Source: Bacilli bacterium (GTDB taxonomy: Bacteria > Bacillota_I > Bacilli_A > RF39 > UBA660). From it: 50,617 nt of DNA. Below are positions 1-7,234 of this stretch, piece after piece. The DNA is taken from contig JAGAYJ010000015.1 in NCBI GenBank assembly GCA_017940575.1, positions 81,083 to 131,699 on the forward strand, read 5' to 3'. The translations under genes and the position numbers were made by a program. Below the pieces are notes generated by a model. The model was not told the origin of the DNA. It was given only the letters and a program-made list of their open reading frames with translations, and searched no databases. Position 1 is the first letter of the stretch, and each line of letters begins with the position of its first letter.

Positions 1-35
1 TTGATATTAAATGGTATAATTAAATAGGTGATAGA

Positions 36-194
36 ATGAAAAAGAAGGATAAAAAACTAGATTTAAAATTAAAAATATTAAAGCAAACTAGATCAAGAGA
101 TATTATGCCAAGACCTACTGTATTTGAAGATAAAACAAAGTATAAAAGAAGTAGACAAAAAGTTTTAAATAGAAATATGATCAACAATGATTAA
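36..194 (+). CDS. small basic protein, 52 aa, unknown
   Basis: I do not recognise this gene. It starts at an ATG preceded by AGGTGAT with good spacing, and an extended -10 (TGG TATAAT, 12-20) lies just upstream, so it looks translated. The product is very rich in Lys and Arg with almost no hydrophobic run, which suggests a soluble nucleic-acid or ribosome-associated peptide rather than a membrane protein. It ends 3 nt before the tRNA-Thr gene, so the two may share a transcript. Function is unknown. Confidence 0.6.
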   Translation: MKKKDKKLDLKLKILKQTRSRDIMPRPTVFEDKTKYKRSRQKVLNRNMINND

Positions 195-197
195 TAT

Positions 198-273
198 GCT
201 GGAATAGCTCAGTTGGTAGAGCAGCTCCCTCGTAAAGAGCAGGTCGTAGGTTCAAGTCCTATTTCCAGCACCA
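198..273 (+). tRNA. tRNA-Thr(CGU)
   Basis: A full cloverleaf can be folded. The acceptor stem GCTGGAA pairs with TTCCAGC, the D stem GCTC with GAGC, the T arm carries GGTTCAAGTCC, and the 3' CCA is encoded. The anticodon loop is CTCGTAA, giving anticodon CGT (231-233), which reads ACG threonine codons. The base pair closing the anticodon loop is a C228-A236 mismatch; the other four anticodon-stem pairs are intact. A CGU isoacceptor serves a codon that is rare in so AT-rich a genome. Confidence 0.95.
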
Positions 274-331
274 TATTAAAAATTATATTTAAACTAATTA
301 TTTAGAATTTATTATAAATTGGAGGTAAACT

Positions 332-796
332 ATGGAACTTGTAAATAAAGATTATGTTTATTTATCAAAATTTGATATATTTGATAATATGAATAAAGCA
401 TTTGAAAAAAAAGAATTAGATATGTATAATTATTTTCAAAATTTAACAGATAATTTATTTAGATATGAAAAGTATAACAAATTTGTTGACTCCTTATATA
501 TTCCTGTTAGTGAAATATCAAATATTAAAGTTCTGATATCAAGACAAACAATATTAAATGCATATTTGTATTCTAATATAAATAAGGATTTCTTAATATC
601 AACGGATTTAGAGAAATTCTTAAGCAAAAGATATATTTCATGCGAAGAACTTGGAAGTTTATCTGATTATGTTTTAATGCATGGAATGGATATTAATGAA
701 TATTATGACGGAGAAATTAAAAGATTAATCTATATGGATAATGCTTTTCAATATGACTTTATTTACAAAGATAAAGAAAAAGTATTAAAAAAATAA
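332..796 (+). CDS. hypothetical protein, 154 aa
   Basis: Unrecognised. GGAGGT sits 8 nt before the ATG. The protein is soluble-looking: rich in Asn, Asp, Lys and Tyr, with no signal peptide or membrane segment and apparently all-helical. It lies alone between tRNA-Thr and a promoter at 835-863. No catalytic motif is visible and I do not assign a function. Confidence 0.7.
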   Translation: MELVNKDYVYLSKFDIFDNMNKAFEKKELDMYNYFQNLTDNLFRYEKYNKFVDSLYIPVSEISNIKVLISRQTILNAYLYSNINKDFLISTDLEKFLSKRYISCEELGSLSDYVLMHGMDINEYYDGEIKRLIYMDNAFQYDFIYKDKEKVLKK

Positions 797-834
797 ATGC
801 GTTTTATTCTTTATATGAATTAAATAAAACAATC

Positions 835-863
835 TTGAAAAAAGATTGATTATACTATATAAT
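835..863 (+). promoter_or_regulatory. sigma-A type promoter for the 879 gene
   Basis: TTGAAA (835-840), a 17-nt spacer and TATAAT (858-863), 15 nt before the ATG at 879. The -35 lies in the loop side of a small hairpin (CAATCTT...AAGATTG). Confidence 0.7.
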
Positions 864-878
864 TAAGTTGGTGAGAAT

Positions 879-1436
879 ATGAAAAAAATATTTAATTATA
901 GTTTTTTAATGAGTTTGTTATTTATTGGAATAGATAATATTTATGCATTAGATAGAACATGTGTTAAGTGTGGTGATGGAATGGAGATACCTTCATTACT
1001 ACCTAACTTTGTTTCTAAATTAATATTAATTGCTCAAATTGCAGTTCCTATCATTTTAATTGTTACAGGAATGATTAGATATTTAAAAGCTGTTATGAGT
1101 GGGGATGATAAAGTTATAAAAGAGACTAATTCATCTTTTATTAAAAGTATTATAGCTGCAGTTGCTGTATTTATATCAATTACTATAGTTAAGACAGCAT
1201 TTAATGTATTTGATCAAGCTAATGCTGATGGCGATGGAGCAACTAACAGTTGTGTAACATGCTTTATAACAGGTAATTGTCAATCTACTGCATGCATTGA
1301 TAGAAATGGTAATGCAGATGGTACAGTTATAAAAAATTGTGCTGATGCACAAACTTCCGATGAATGTAATGAAATAGATAATTGTAAATGGGGATATAAT
1401 GGTTCTAGTAATATGAATTGTTATTACGCACCATAA
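879..1436 (+). CDS. exported two-helix Cys-rich protein, TrbC/VirB2 pilin-like
   Basis: The N-terminus is a signal peptide (about residues 1-24, ending at an Ala in YALDR). Two hydrophobic helices follow at roughly 45-68 and 88-108, joined by a short charged loop: the layout of TrbC/VirB2-type conjugative pilins and related small membrane proteins. About ten cysteines lie outside the helices, two just after the signal peptide and eight in the polar C-terminal tail, so an extracellular disulfide-bonded domain is likely. No other secretion or conjugation gene is nearby, so the pilin analogy rests on topology only. It is transcribed from its own promoter at 835-863, and engB follows 19 nt downstream. 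Confidence 0.6.
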   Translation: MKKIFNYSFLMSLLFIGIDNIYALDRTCVKCGDGMEIPSLLPNFVSKLILIAQIAVPIILIVTGMIRYLKAVMSGDDKVIKETNSSFIKSIIAAVAVFISITIVKTAFNVFDQANADGDGATNSCVTCFITGNCQSTACIDRNGNADGTVIKNCADAQTSDECNEIDNCKWGYNGSSNMNCYYAP

Positions 1437-1455
1437 GCATTAAAAGGGTGATATT

Positions 1456-2037
1456 ATGAAAATAACAAGTGTCGATTTAACAATCAGTGCTGTAAGACGT
1501 AGTCAATATCCAACAGATAAAAAACCAGAGTTTCTACTTGTTGGTAGATCGAATGTTGGCAAAAGTAGTTTTATAAATACAATTATAAATCGTAAGAATT
1601 TTGCTCGTACATCATCACAACCTGGTAAAACACAAACAATAAATTTTTATCTAGTTAATGATTCATTTTATTTAGTAGATGCTCCTGGATATGGATTTGC
1701 TAAATTATCTAAAACTAAAAGAAAAAAATTTGGCCTTATGATGGAAGACTATATTACAAATCGTGATAATTTAAAACAAGTATTTATGTTAGTAGATTTT
1801 AGACATAAAGCATCTCAAGATGATATTATGATGTATAATTTCTTAAAATACTATAAAATACCTGTTACAATAGTTGCAACTAAAGCAGATAAGATTGGTA
1901 TTACAAAGCATCAATCTCAAAGAAATTTACTTTTAAATGATTTAGACTTAGTTGTTGGAGATGACTTTTTGGTATTTTCAAATGTAACTAAAGCTGGTAA
2001 ATCAGAAGTACAAGAAAAAATTGAAAGAATAATCTAA
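1456..2037 (+). CDS. engB: ribosome biogenesis GTPase EngB/YsxC
   Basis: TrmE-Era-EngA-EngB family GTPase acting in assembly of the 50S ribosomal subunit. Visible motifs are G1 GRSNVGKSS (about residues 30-38), the switch I region with SSQPGKTQT, G3 DAPGYG, and G4 TKAD. At 193 aa the length matches the bacterial family. The ATG follows GGGTGAT. The gene ends in a hairpin (2047-2080) that also holds the ribosome binding site of the next gene. The larger ribosome GTPase gene der lies one gene downstream. Confidence 0.97.
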   Translation: MKITSVDLTISAVRRSQYPTDKKPEFLLVGRSNVGKSSFINTIINRKNFARTSSQPGKTQTINFYLVNDSFYLVDAPGYGFAKLSKTKRKKFGLMMEDYITNRDNLKQVFMLVDFRHKASQDDIMMYNFLKYYKIPVTIVATKADKIGITKHQSQRNLLLNDLDLVVGDDFLVFSNVTKAGKSEVQEKIERII

Positions 2038-2046
2038 CAATTAATT

Positions 2047-2080
2047 AAAACTCACATAAAATAAATTAGGTGAGTTTTTT
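2047..2080 (+). terminator. intrinsic terminator of engB, overlapping the next RBS
   Basis: AAAACTCAC (2047-2055) pairs perfectly with GTGAGTTTT (2070-2078), followed by more T. The 3' arm contains most of the AGGTGAG ribosome binding site for the gene at 2082. Confidence 0.75.
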
Positions 2081-2081
2081 C

Positions 2082-2537
2082 ATGAAAATAAAGTTTGATA
2101 ATAATAAATATATTATTTATTTAAATAAACTACAAACAAGCGTATTTGAAAATATAAATGATTTAGAGGATTACTTTATAAATTTGCTTAGTCAAATAAA
2201 GAATAAGTATAATATTGATATGAATGGACTATATAATTTAAATATATATTTGGATGACTATTATGGTTCTATTATGGAACTAATTAATATAGATAGTTTT
2301 GAGTATTATTTAACTAGAGAAGTTGATTTAAACATTAAGATAATTAAAAGTAGTTTTTTATATGAAATTGATAACTTTAATTTTGATAAAAATAAGTTTG
2401 ATTACTTTTTAAATGATAAAAAAATATATTTGAAAATTAAAAATGATATAAGTGATAAAGATATGTATATTTTACTTGAAAATAGTAATCTTATATATGA
2501 TACTGAAAAATTAATTTTATCTTCTAAAAAAATATAA
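2082..2537 (+). CDS. hypothetical protein, 151 aa
   Basis: Unrecognised. I start it at ATG 2082, because the upstream in-frame GTG (2070) lies inside the AGGTGAG ribosome binding site. The protein is soluble-looking, rich in Asn, Asp, Lys, Ile and Tyr, with no membrane segment. The alternating hydrophobic pattern suggests a small alpha/beta fold, but no family motif stands out. It sits between two ribosome-assembly GTPase genes, engB and der. Its binding site is folded into the engB terminator stem, so translation may be weak in read-through transcripts. Confidence 0.7.
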   Translation: MKIKFDNNKYIIYLNKLQTSVFENINDLEDYFINLLSQIKNKYNIDMNGLYNLNIYLDDYYGSIMELINIDSFEYYLTREVDLNIKIIKSSFLYEIDNFNFDKNKFDYFLNDKKIYLKIKNDISDKDMYILLENSNLIYDTEKLILSSKKI

Positions 2538-2541
2538 TATA

Positions 2542-2550
2542 TGTTATAAT
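2542..2550 (+). promoter_or_regulatory. extended -10 promoter of der
   Basis: TGTTATAAT, with no convincing -35 box, 23 nt before the der ATG. The same element recurs at 3916, 7970, 12161, 43412 and 47177. Confidence 0.6.
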
Positions 2551-2573
2551 ACTACTGATTAAGAGGTGATTTT

Positions 2574-3893
2574 ATGAAAAAACAAACCATTGCTCTTGTT
2601 GGAAGACCTAATGTTGGTAAAAGTACTATTTTTAATCGTATAATAGGTAGTAAAATAGCTATTATTGAAGATACTCCAGGTGTTACAAGAGATAGAATAT
2701 ATGGAAATGCTTTATTTAATAATCATAGTTTTTATTTGATTGATACAGGTGGTATTGATATGGAATTCGCATCATTTAATGATGAGATAAAAGTACAAGC
2801 AGAACTAGCAATCGATGAAGCTGATGTTGTTATATTTGTTGTTGATGGTAAAGAAGGATTAACTAGTAATGATTTTGTAGTTAGAGATATGCTTATTAAA
2901 TCAAATAAAAGAGTAATAGTTGCTATTAATAAAACAGATAGTAAAGATTTTAAAGATCACCTATATGACTTTTATGAACTTGGATTTGAAGAATATATAA
3001 ATGTTTCTGGTGAACAAAATATGGGTATATTTGATTTACTTGAATCAGCAACCCGTGACTTTAAAGAGACTAGTGATGAATATAAACCAGATACAATTAA
3101 ATTTTCAATTATAGGAAGACCTAATGTTGGAAAAAGTAGTTTAGTAAACGCAATACTAAATGAAGATAGATCAATTGTATCTAATATTGCAGGAACTACT
3201 AGAGATTCTGTTGATACACCATTTACATACCATTCTAGAGATATGGTTGTAATAGATACCGCTGGTATGAGAAAAAAAGGCAAAGTATATGAAAAAATAG
3301 AAAAATATAGTTTACTTAGATCAATGAAGGCGATTGATAGATCTGATGTATGTGTCATTGTAATAAATGCAGAAGAAGGTATTATTGAACACGATAAACA
3401 TATAGCAGGTTATGCTATAGATGCTGGTAAAGCTGTAGTAATAGTTGTAAACAAATGGGACGTTGTTGATAATAAAGATGCTGAGATGAAAAAGTGGAAA
3501 GCTCTAATAGCAGAAGAATTTGCATTCATGACATATGCACCTGTAGTATTTTTATCAGCTTTAACTAAAAAAAGAATACATACACTTATGCCAGAGATAT
3601 TAAAGGTATATGATAATGCACATAAAGAGATTAAAACAAGCCTACTTAACGATGTTATAATGGATGCATATCAACTTAATATACCACCTTCATATAAAAA
3701 CAAAAGACTTAAAATCTATTTTTCAAATCAAGTAAGTACTTGTCCGCCAACATTTAATATATCAGTTAATTCAAAAGGACTTGTTCACTTCTCATATGAA
3801 AGATACTTAGAAAACAAGCTAAGAGAGTCATTTGATTTTGAAGGAACACCAATTGTAATTAATTTTAAAAATAAAGGAGAAATAGAAAGTTAA
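2574..3893 (+). CDS. der: ribosome-associated double GTPase Der (EngA)
   Basis: Essential tandem-GTPase factor for 50S subunit maturation. The first G domain has G1 GRPNVGKST (about residues 10-18), DTGG and NKTD. The second has G1 GRPNVGKSS near residue 181, DTAG and NKWD. The C-terminal KH-like domain follows, including the typical PPSYKNKRLKIYF stretch. At 439 aa the length is normal. It is transcribed from the extended -10 at 2542, and its terminator stem encloses the stop codon. Confidence 0.98.
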   Translation: MKKQTIALVGRPNVGKSTIFNRIIGSKIAIIEDTPGVTRDRIYGNALFNNHSFYLIDTGGIDMEFASFNDEIKVQAELAIDEADVVIFVVDGKEGLTSNDFVVRDMLIKSNKRVIVAINKTDSKDFKDHLYDFYELGFEEYINVSGEQNMGIFDLLESATRDFKETSDEYKPDTIKFSIIGRPNVGKSSLVNAILNEDRSIVSNIAGTTRDSVDTPFTYHSRDMVVIDTAGMRKKGKVYEKIEKYSLLRSMKAIDRSDVCVIVINAEEGIIEHDKHIAGYAIDAGKAVVIVVNKWDVVDNKDAEMKKWKALIAEEFAFMTYAPVVFLSALTKKRIHTLMPEILKVYDNAHKEIKTSLLNDVIMDAYQLNIPPSYKNKRLKIYFSNQVSTCPPTFNISVNSKGLVHFSYERYLENKLRESFDFEGTPIVINFKNKGEIES

Positions 3894-3910
3894 CTATTTC
3901 TTTTTTTTTA
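3879..3910 (+). terminator. intrinsic terminator of der, spanning its stop codon
   Basis: GAAATAG (3879-3885) pairs with CTATTTC (3894-3900), followed by nine T. The TAA stop (3891-3893) lies in the loop. Confidence 0.8.
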
Positions 3911-3915
3911 ATTAG

Positions 3916-3924
3916 TGTTATAAT
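3916..3924 (+). promoter_or_regulatory. extended -10 promoter of the 3941 gene
   Basis: TGTTATAAT directly after the der terminator and only 16 nt before the next ATG, implying a leader of about ten nucleotides. Confidence 0.55.
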
Positions 3925-3940
3925 TAAAATAGGTGAGAAT

Positions 3941-4366
3941 ATGAATAAACAAAAGTTAATGCGCTACGTACTTATGAAAAAGGAAAAAGAAATGGGAATT
4001 GAATTAGAAAAAGAACAAGTGGAATTCTTTAATGAAATGGAGAAAGTTTATAATAGTGATCCAATACTTAAAGAACAAATCAATTCACTTGTTAATGCAA
4101 GTAGTATGAGAGATGCTAATAATATTTTAGCAGGTAATAACAAAAAAGAAGCATTCACTCCATATGTAGAAGATAATATAAAACCTGTTGATATTGATAA
4201 TGAGGTATCAGGAGGTGGTGAGATAGCACCAACTCAGGCAGAAACCTCTAAAGTATTAGTTAAAACACAAAATAGAAAAGCTGGATATGTAGATGCTTTT
4301 GTTATGGCTCTTGTTACAGGCTTTGTTGGTGGAGTTGCTACTACAGTATTATTTATTTTATTATAA
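3941..4366 (+). CDS. tail-anchored membrane protein, 141 aa, unknown
   Basis: Unrecognised. AGGTGA precedes the ATG. Residues 1-60 are charged and probably helical (many Glu and Lys). A variable Asn/Gly-rich linker follows, and residues about 116-141 form one hydrophobic helix rich in Gly and Val that reaches the C-terminus. With no signal peptide, a cytoplasmic domain anchored by a C-terminal helix is the natural reading. It has its own promoter and terminator, so it is monocistronic. Confidence 0.7.
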   Translation: MNKQKLMRYVLMKKEKEMGIELEKEQVEFFNEMEKVYNSDPILKEQINSLVNASSMRDANNILAGNNKKEAFTPYVEDNIKPVDIDNEVSGGGEIAPTQAETSKVLVKTQNRKAGYVDAFVMALVTGFVGGVATTVLFILL

Positions 4367-4386
4367 GAACACTAAGTTCTTTTTTT
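4365..4386 (+). terminator. intrinsic terminator
   Basis: AAGAAC (4365-4370), loop ACTAA, GTTCTT (4376-4381), then T5. It overlaps the stop codon of the 3941 gene. Confidence 0.7.
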
Positions 4387-4466
4387 GTAAAATTATGTCA
4401 AAAAATTTATAATTGCTTGAAATTGATAATTATATATTATATTATCAATATAGGGAGGGGATTAAA

Positions 4467-4661
4467 ATGATTTACCCATCAATTGATAAATTATTGAATA
4501 AAGTGGGATCTAAATATTTACTAGTGAATCTAGTATCTAAAAGAGTAAAAGAAATGGAAGAAAAAAGAAACTATCAACTTCCTGAAAGTGATTATGTTTC
4601 TAAAAAAAATATAGGAAGAGCACTAGAAGAAGTATCAAAAGATATGATTAATCTAAAATAA
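4467..4661 (+). CDS. rpoZ: RNA polymerase omega subunit
   Basis: Small subunit that helps assemble and stabilise RNA polymerase by clamping the beta' C-terminus. The diagnostic opening MIYPSIDKLLNKV, the central SKYLLVNLVSKRVKE and the closing IGRALEEV are present; 64 aa is typical of Firmicutes. I use the ATG at 4467 behind the strong AGGGAGGGG site; an upstream in-frame TTG would add 18 residues the family lacks. In Bacilli rpoZ usually follows gmk; here it is separate from gmk. It shares a bidirectional terminator with convergent sspI. Confidence 0.92.
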   Translation: MIYPSIDKLLNKVGSKYLLVNLVSKRVKEMEEKRNYQLPESDYVSKKNIGRALEEVSKDMINLK

Positions 4662-4685
4662 AAAAGCCAATTAGGCTTTTTTTAT
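4661..4685. terminator. bidirectional terminator between rpoZ and sspI
   Basis: AAAAAGCC (4661-4668), loop AATTA, GGCTTTTT (4674-4681), flanked by A-rich and T-rich runs so it can work on both strands. It touches the stop codons of both convergent genes. Confidence 0.8.
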
Positions 4686-4877
4686 ATTTTCGTGAATTAT
4701 TTCAACAATTTCATTTCTAAAGTTATCATCACTATTATTCCAAAGCATTTCAAATAAAACACCCAAACCTGGAAGTACTACTTCATCTTTTGATGTAACA
4801 GATGCTATAACAGTCTCTTTTACATCCATTATATTACACTCTTTTAAATTTTTAATTATATAGTCTCTTATACTCAT
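4671..4877 (-). CDS. sspI: small acid-soluble spore protein SspI
   Basis: Minor SASP of the SspI family, made in the developing forespore. The hallmark block VVLPGLGVLFEMLW is intact in the centre, preceded by an amphipathic N-terminal region and followed by an acidic helix ending in IIHENIKKA, as in Bacillus SspI; 68 aa is a family-like length. A strong GGAGGGT site precedes the ATG. The last codons KKA-stop form one arm of the terminator shared with rpoZ. SspI outside a spore former would have no known role, so this is one of the strongest hints of sporulation in the window. Confidence 0.92.
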   Translation of the reverse strand: MSIRDYIIKNLKECNIMDVKETVIASVTSKDEVVLPGLGVLFEMLWNNSDDNFRNEIVEIIHENIKKA

Positions 4878-4978
4878 ATGTACCCTCCAAATATATTTTG
4901 ATTATTTAATATTTTTTTATACAAAAAAGTTTTCTTTTTTTAAAAATAAATGTATAATGAATATAGGAGGATGATAAA

Positions 4979-5530
4979 GTGATAGCATTAGTTATTATAC
5001 TTGTAGTTGTTGCACTTATTATATTCTGGTTAATTGGTGCATATAACGCATTAGTATCTTTAAGAAATAAAGTTAGAGATCAATGGTCTCAAATAGATGT
5101 ACTTCTAAAAAGAAGATCTGATTTAATTCCTAACTTAGTTGAAACTGTAAAAGGTTATGCAGGACATGAATCAGGTACACTAGAAGCTGTTATTGCTGCT
5201 CGTAATAAAGTAGTTGCAGCACCATCTAAAGAAGAAGAGATGAAGGCTAGTGGTGAATTAACTGGAGCTTTAAATAGATTATTTGCTTTAGCTGAATCTT
5301 ATCCTGATTTAAAAGCAAATACTAACTTTATGGACTTACAAAATAACTTAAAAGATACTGAAGATAAAATTTCATATGCAAGACAATTCTATAATGATGC
5401 AGTTATGAAATATCAAAATAAAATAGAAATGTTTCCTACTAATATTGTAGCTGGAATGTTTAATTTTAAACCAGAAAAATTCTTTGAAGCATCTGAAGCT
5501 GAAAAAGAAACACCAAAAGTTGAGTTTTAA
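4979..5530 (+). CDS. lemA: LemA family membrane-anchored protein
   Basis: LemA proteins have one N-terminal transmembrane helix followed by a long helical cytoplasmic domain; the function is not established. Here residues about 2-24 are hydrophobic, then the typical NKVRDQWSQIDVLLKRRSDL and LIPNLVETVKGYAGHE stretch, and near the C-terminus ISYARQFYNDAVMKYQNKIE and the FPTNIVAGMF motif. It uses a GTG start at 4979 with AGGAGG 8 nt upstream; the ATG at 4971 would stop after three codons. A -10 TATAAT lies at 4953-4958. LemA often neighbours DUF2207/TPM-domain genes; in this window the DUF2207 gene is 27 kb away. Confidence 0.95.
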   Translation: MIALVIILVVVALIIFWLIGAYNALVSLRNKVRDQWSQIDVLLKRRSDLIPNLVETVKGYAGHESGTLEAVIAARNKVVAAPSKEEEMKASGELTGALNRLFALAESYPDLKANTNFMDLQNNLKDTEDKISYARQFYNDAVMKYQNKIEMFPTNIVAGMFNFKPEKFFEASEAEKETPKVEF

Positions 5531-5557
5531 AAACAAGTAATTTTACTTGTTTTTTTA
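5529..5557 (+). terminator. intrinsic terminator of lemA
   Basis: AAAACAAGTAA pairs with TTACTTGTTTT across a short TT loop, then T. It overlaps the TAA stop. Confidence 0.8.
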
Positions 5558-5588
5558 AATGTGTTAAAATTTATATGGAGGTAATAAT

Positions 5589-6143
5589 ATGCGTGATATA
5601 TTTAATAATTATTTTAAAATAACATTTGCATCATCAATTTTATACTTAGTATTTGGACTATTACTTTTCTTTAATCCAGAAGGAGTAATTGTTACAATAT
5701 CAGTTATTATAGGAGCCATCTCAATGATATTTGGTATATTTGAAATTATAATGTATACAAAAACTAATTCACATGCAGCACTTACTCTTGGAGCATTTAC
5801 ATTTGTTGCTGGATTAATTTTATGCTTAAATACAAATATACTAGCTACAATTATACCAATGATTATAGGTGTAGCACTTCTAATGCAAGGTATTAAAAAA
5901 TTAGAAATAGCCGCAGCTTTTAAGGAAAAAAGCCATGATAATTGGCTATATATGTTTATAGCAGCAACACTAACAATTATAGTTGGACTTATTTTATTTA
6001 TAAATCCAATATTAGGAGCTGTTATAACAACACAAATAGTAGGTGCTTTTATAGCAGTTTATGCTGTTATTGATATAATTGATAATATAGTTATTAAGAA
6101 AAAATACAAAGAAGTAATTAAAATAATTGATGAGGTAAAATAG
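5589..6143 (+). CDS. HdeD/DUF308-type six-helix membrane protein
   Basis: Almost the whole 184-aa chain is hydrophobic: about six membrane helices in two similar halves. The LLFFNPEGVIVTISVIIGAI motif in the first half and LILFINPILGAVITTQIVGA in the second match the internal repeat of DUF308/HdeD proteins. The biochemical role of Firmicutes members is unknown. A basic tail (VIKKKYKEV) points to a cytoplasmic C-terminus. GGAGGT precedes the ATG. The next gene starts on the last base of its TAG, so the two are co-translated. Confidence 0.8.
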   Translation: MRDIFNNYFKITFASSILYLVFGLLLFFNPEGVIVTISVIIGAISMIFGIFEIIMYTKTNSHAALTLGAFTFVAGLILCLNTNILATIIPMIIGVALLMQGIKKLEIAAAFKEKSHDNWLYMFIAATLTIIVGLILFINPILGAVITTQIVGAFIAVYAVIDIIDNIVIKKKYKEVIKIIDEVK

Positions 6144-6331
6144 TGTTAGAATGGAAAAAGGGATTTATTAAACCAAATAATACAAAAATAGTAACACCAC
6201 TTAAAATTAAAAGTGATACTGAAAAAATTGAGGAAATTAAAAAAAGACTTCATCCAAATAATTTTACTTTTAATTCAAATAATTGTGTAAATCATATGGA
6301 TAGGGTAAATAATTTAAAAAAATTAAAATAG
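6143..6331 (+). CDS. small hypothetical protein, 62 aa
   Basis: Unrecognised. The GTG start shares its G with the TAG stop of the DUF308 gene, and GAGGT lies 8 nt upstream. The product is basic, soluble and without hydrophobic segments; residues are mostly Lys, Asn, Ile and Thr. Coupled translation with the membrane protein upstream suggests an associated cytoplasmic partner, but this is inference from position only. Confidence 0.6.
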   Translation: MLEWKKGFIKPNNTKIVTPLKIKSDTEKIEEIKKRLHPNNFTFNSNNCVNHMDRVNNLKKLK

Positions 6332-6352
6332 TAAGCATTTGCTTACTATTTT
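6327..6352. terminator. bidirectional terminator containing two convergent stop codons
   Basis: AATAGTAAGC (6327-6336), loop ATTT, GCTTACTATT (6341-6350). The palindrome places a TAG stop for the plus-strand gene at 6329-6331 and a TAG for the minus-strand gene at 6346-6348. Confidence 0.8.
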
Positions 6353-7179
6353 ATTATTCTATATAAATTGAATGATGGACGATTATTTAATCTAAAACTA
6401 TATTTGTATGTTCCAATACCATTTGATATAATCATTTTGCTTTTATCCACAGTATAAGTGGAATCTATATATTTTTTTGCGCCTTCATTTTTTATTATAC
6501 CACCAATAATAGGAAGTCTAACTTGTCCATTTAATGAGTGACCAGCCAGTATTAAATTAAAAGAATTATGATTAAATTTATCAATAAAGTCAGGTTCATG
6601 CATAAGTAGTATACTATAATTTGGCTTATTGTTTTGTAAAAATTCATTAGTTGTTTTTAACTTTTCATCAATAGAAGTTTTATCTTTAATATTAGAACTC
6701 ATGCCAGCAAGTAAAATATAGTCTGTATCTTTTGTATAAATTAACTCATAACTATTACTAATATCTTTAAAACCACTGTTATTTATTATTTCATCAAAAC
6801 CATCTATATCATTATCACCTTTAATTGTGAATTTACCGATACTCGCATCTATTTCACTTAAAATAGAAGATATTTTTTCATATTCTTTAGAATCTAGTTT
6901 TATATTTGTAAGTAAATCTCCTGTTAAAACTACAATATCAGGTTTAGTTTGATTGATTTTTTTAACTAATTCTTTTAGTTCTTTTTCATGAGTTGTTCTT
7001 CCATAATGTATATCTGTTATATGTACAATTTTTAAACCATAAAAATCATCACTTAAATTATTATATTTTATACTTTGTTCATTAACTTTTATTCCAGATA
7101 CACCTATATATCTACTATAAAGTAATACAACAATTATTATAAATAATATAATTGTAAAAAATTCAATTATTCTTTTCAT
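6346..7179 (-). CDS. membrane-anchored metallophosphoesterase (YkuE-like), variant motifs
   Basis: Calcineurin-like phosphoesterase with an N-terminal membrane anchor (about residues 5-24), the layout of YkuE-type enzymes. Visible motifs are ITDIHYG (metal ligands D and H), LTGDLL, LLMHEPD and LAGHSLNGQ. Two motifs depart from consensus: the usual GNHD is GDND, losing the catalytic His, and the usual GHTHGGQ is GHSLNGQ, losing its second His. The fold is clear, but activity may be altered or lost. 277 aa is normal for the family. It lies downstream of a CPBP protease gene on the same strand with a terminator-like hairpin between. Confidence 0.85.
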   Translation of the reverse strand: MKRIIEFFTIILFIIIVVLLYSRYIGVSGIKVNEQSIKYNNLSDDFYGLKIVHITDIHYGRTTHEKELKELVKKINQTKPDIVVLTGDLLTNIKLDSKEYEKISSILSEIDASIGKFTIKGDNDIDGFDEIINNSGFKDISNSYELIYTKDTDYILLAGMSSNIKDKTSIDEKLKTTNEFLQNNKPNYSILLMHEPDFIDKFNHNSFNLILAGHSLNGQVRLPIIGGIIKNEGAKKYIDSTYTVDKSKMIISNGIGTYKYSFRLNNRPSFNLYRIIK

Positions 7180-7203
7180 AGTATCACCATAAAAATTATA
7201 TCA

Positions 7204-7234
7204 TAAAAAAGACACTTCTAAAATAGAAATGTCA
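7204..7234 (-). terminator. intrinsic terminator of the CPBP protease gene
   Basis: On the minus strand GACATTTCTA pairs with TAGAAGTGTC (one G-T pair), followed by T6. It overlaps the last codons of the 7218-7907 gene. Confidence 0.7.

Noticed and set aside
1-20. TTGATA at 1-6 as a -35 box for the first gene
   Set aside because: The gap to TATAAT (15-20) is only 8 nt, far too short; the extended -10 alone is more plausible.
2972-3358. Open frame on the minus strand opposite der
   Set aside because: It lies wholly within the strongly conserved der gene and lacks a ribosome binding site; a shadow of codon bias.
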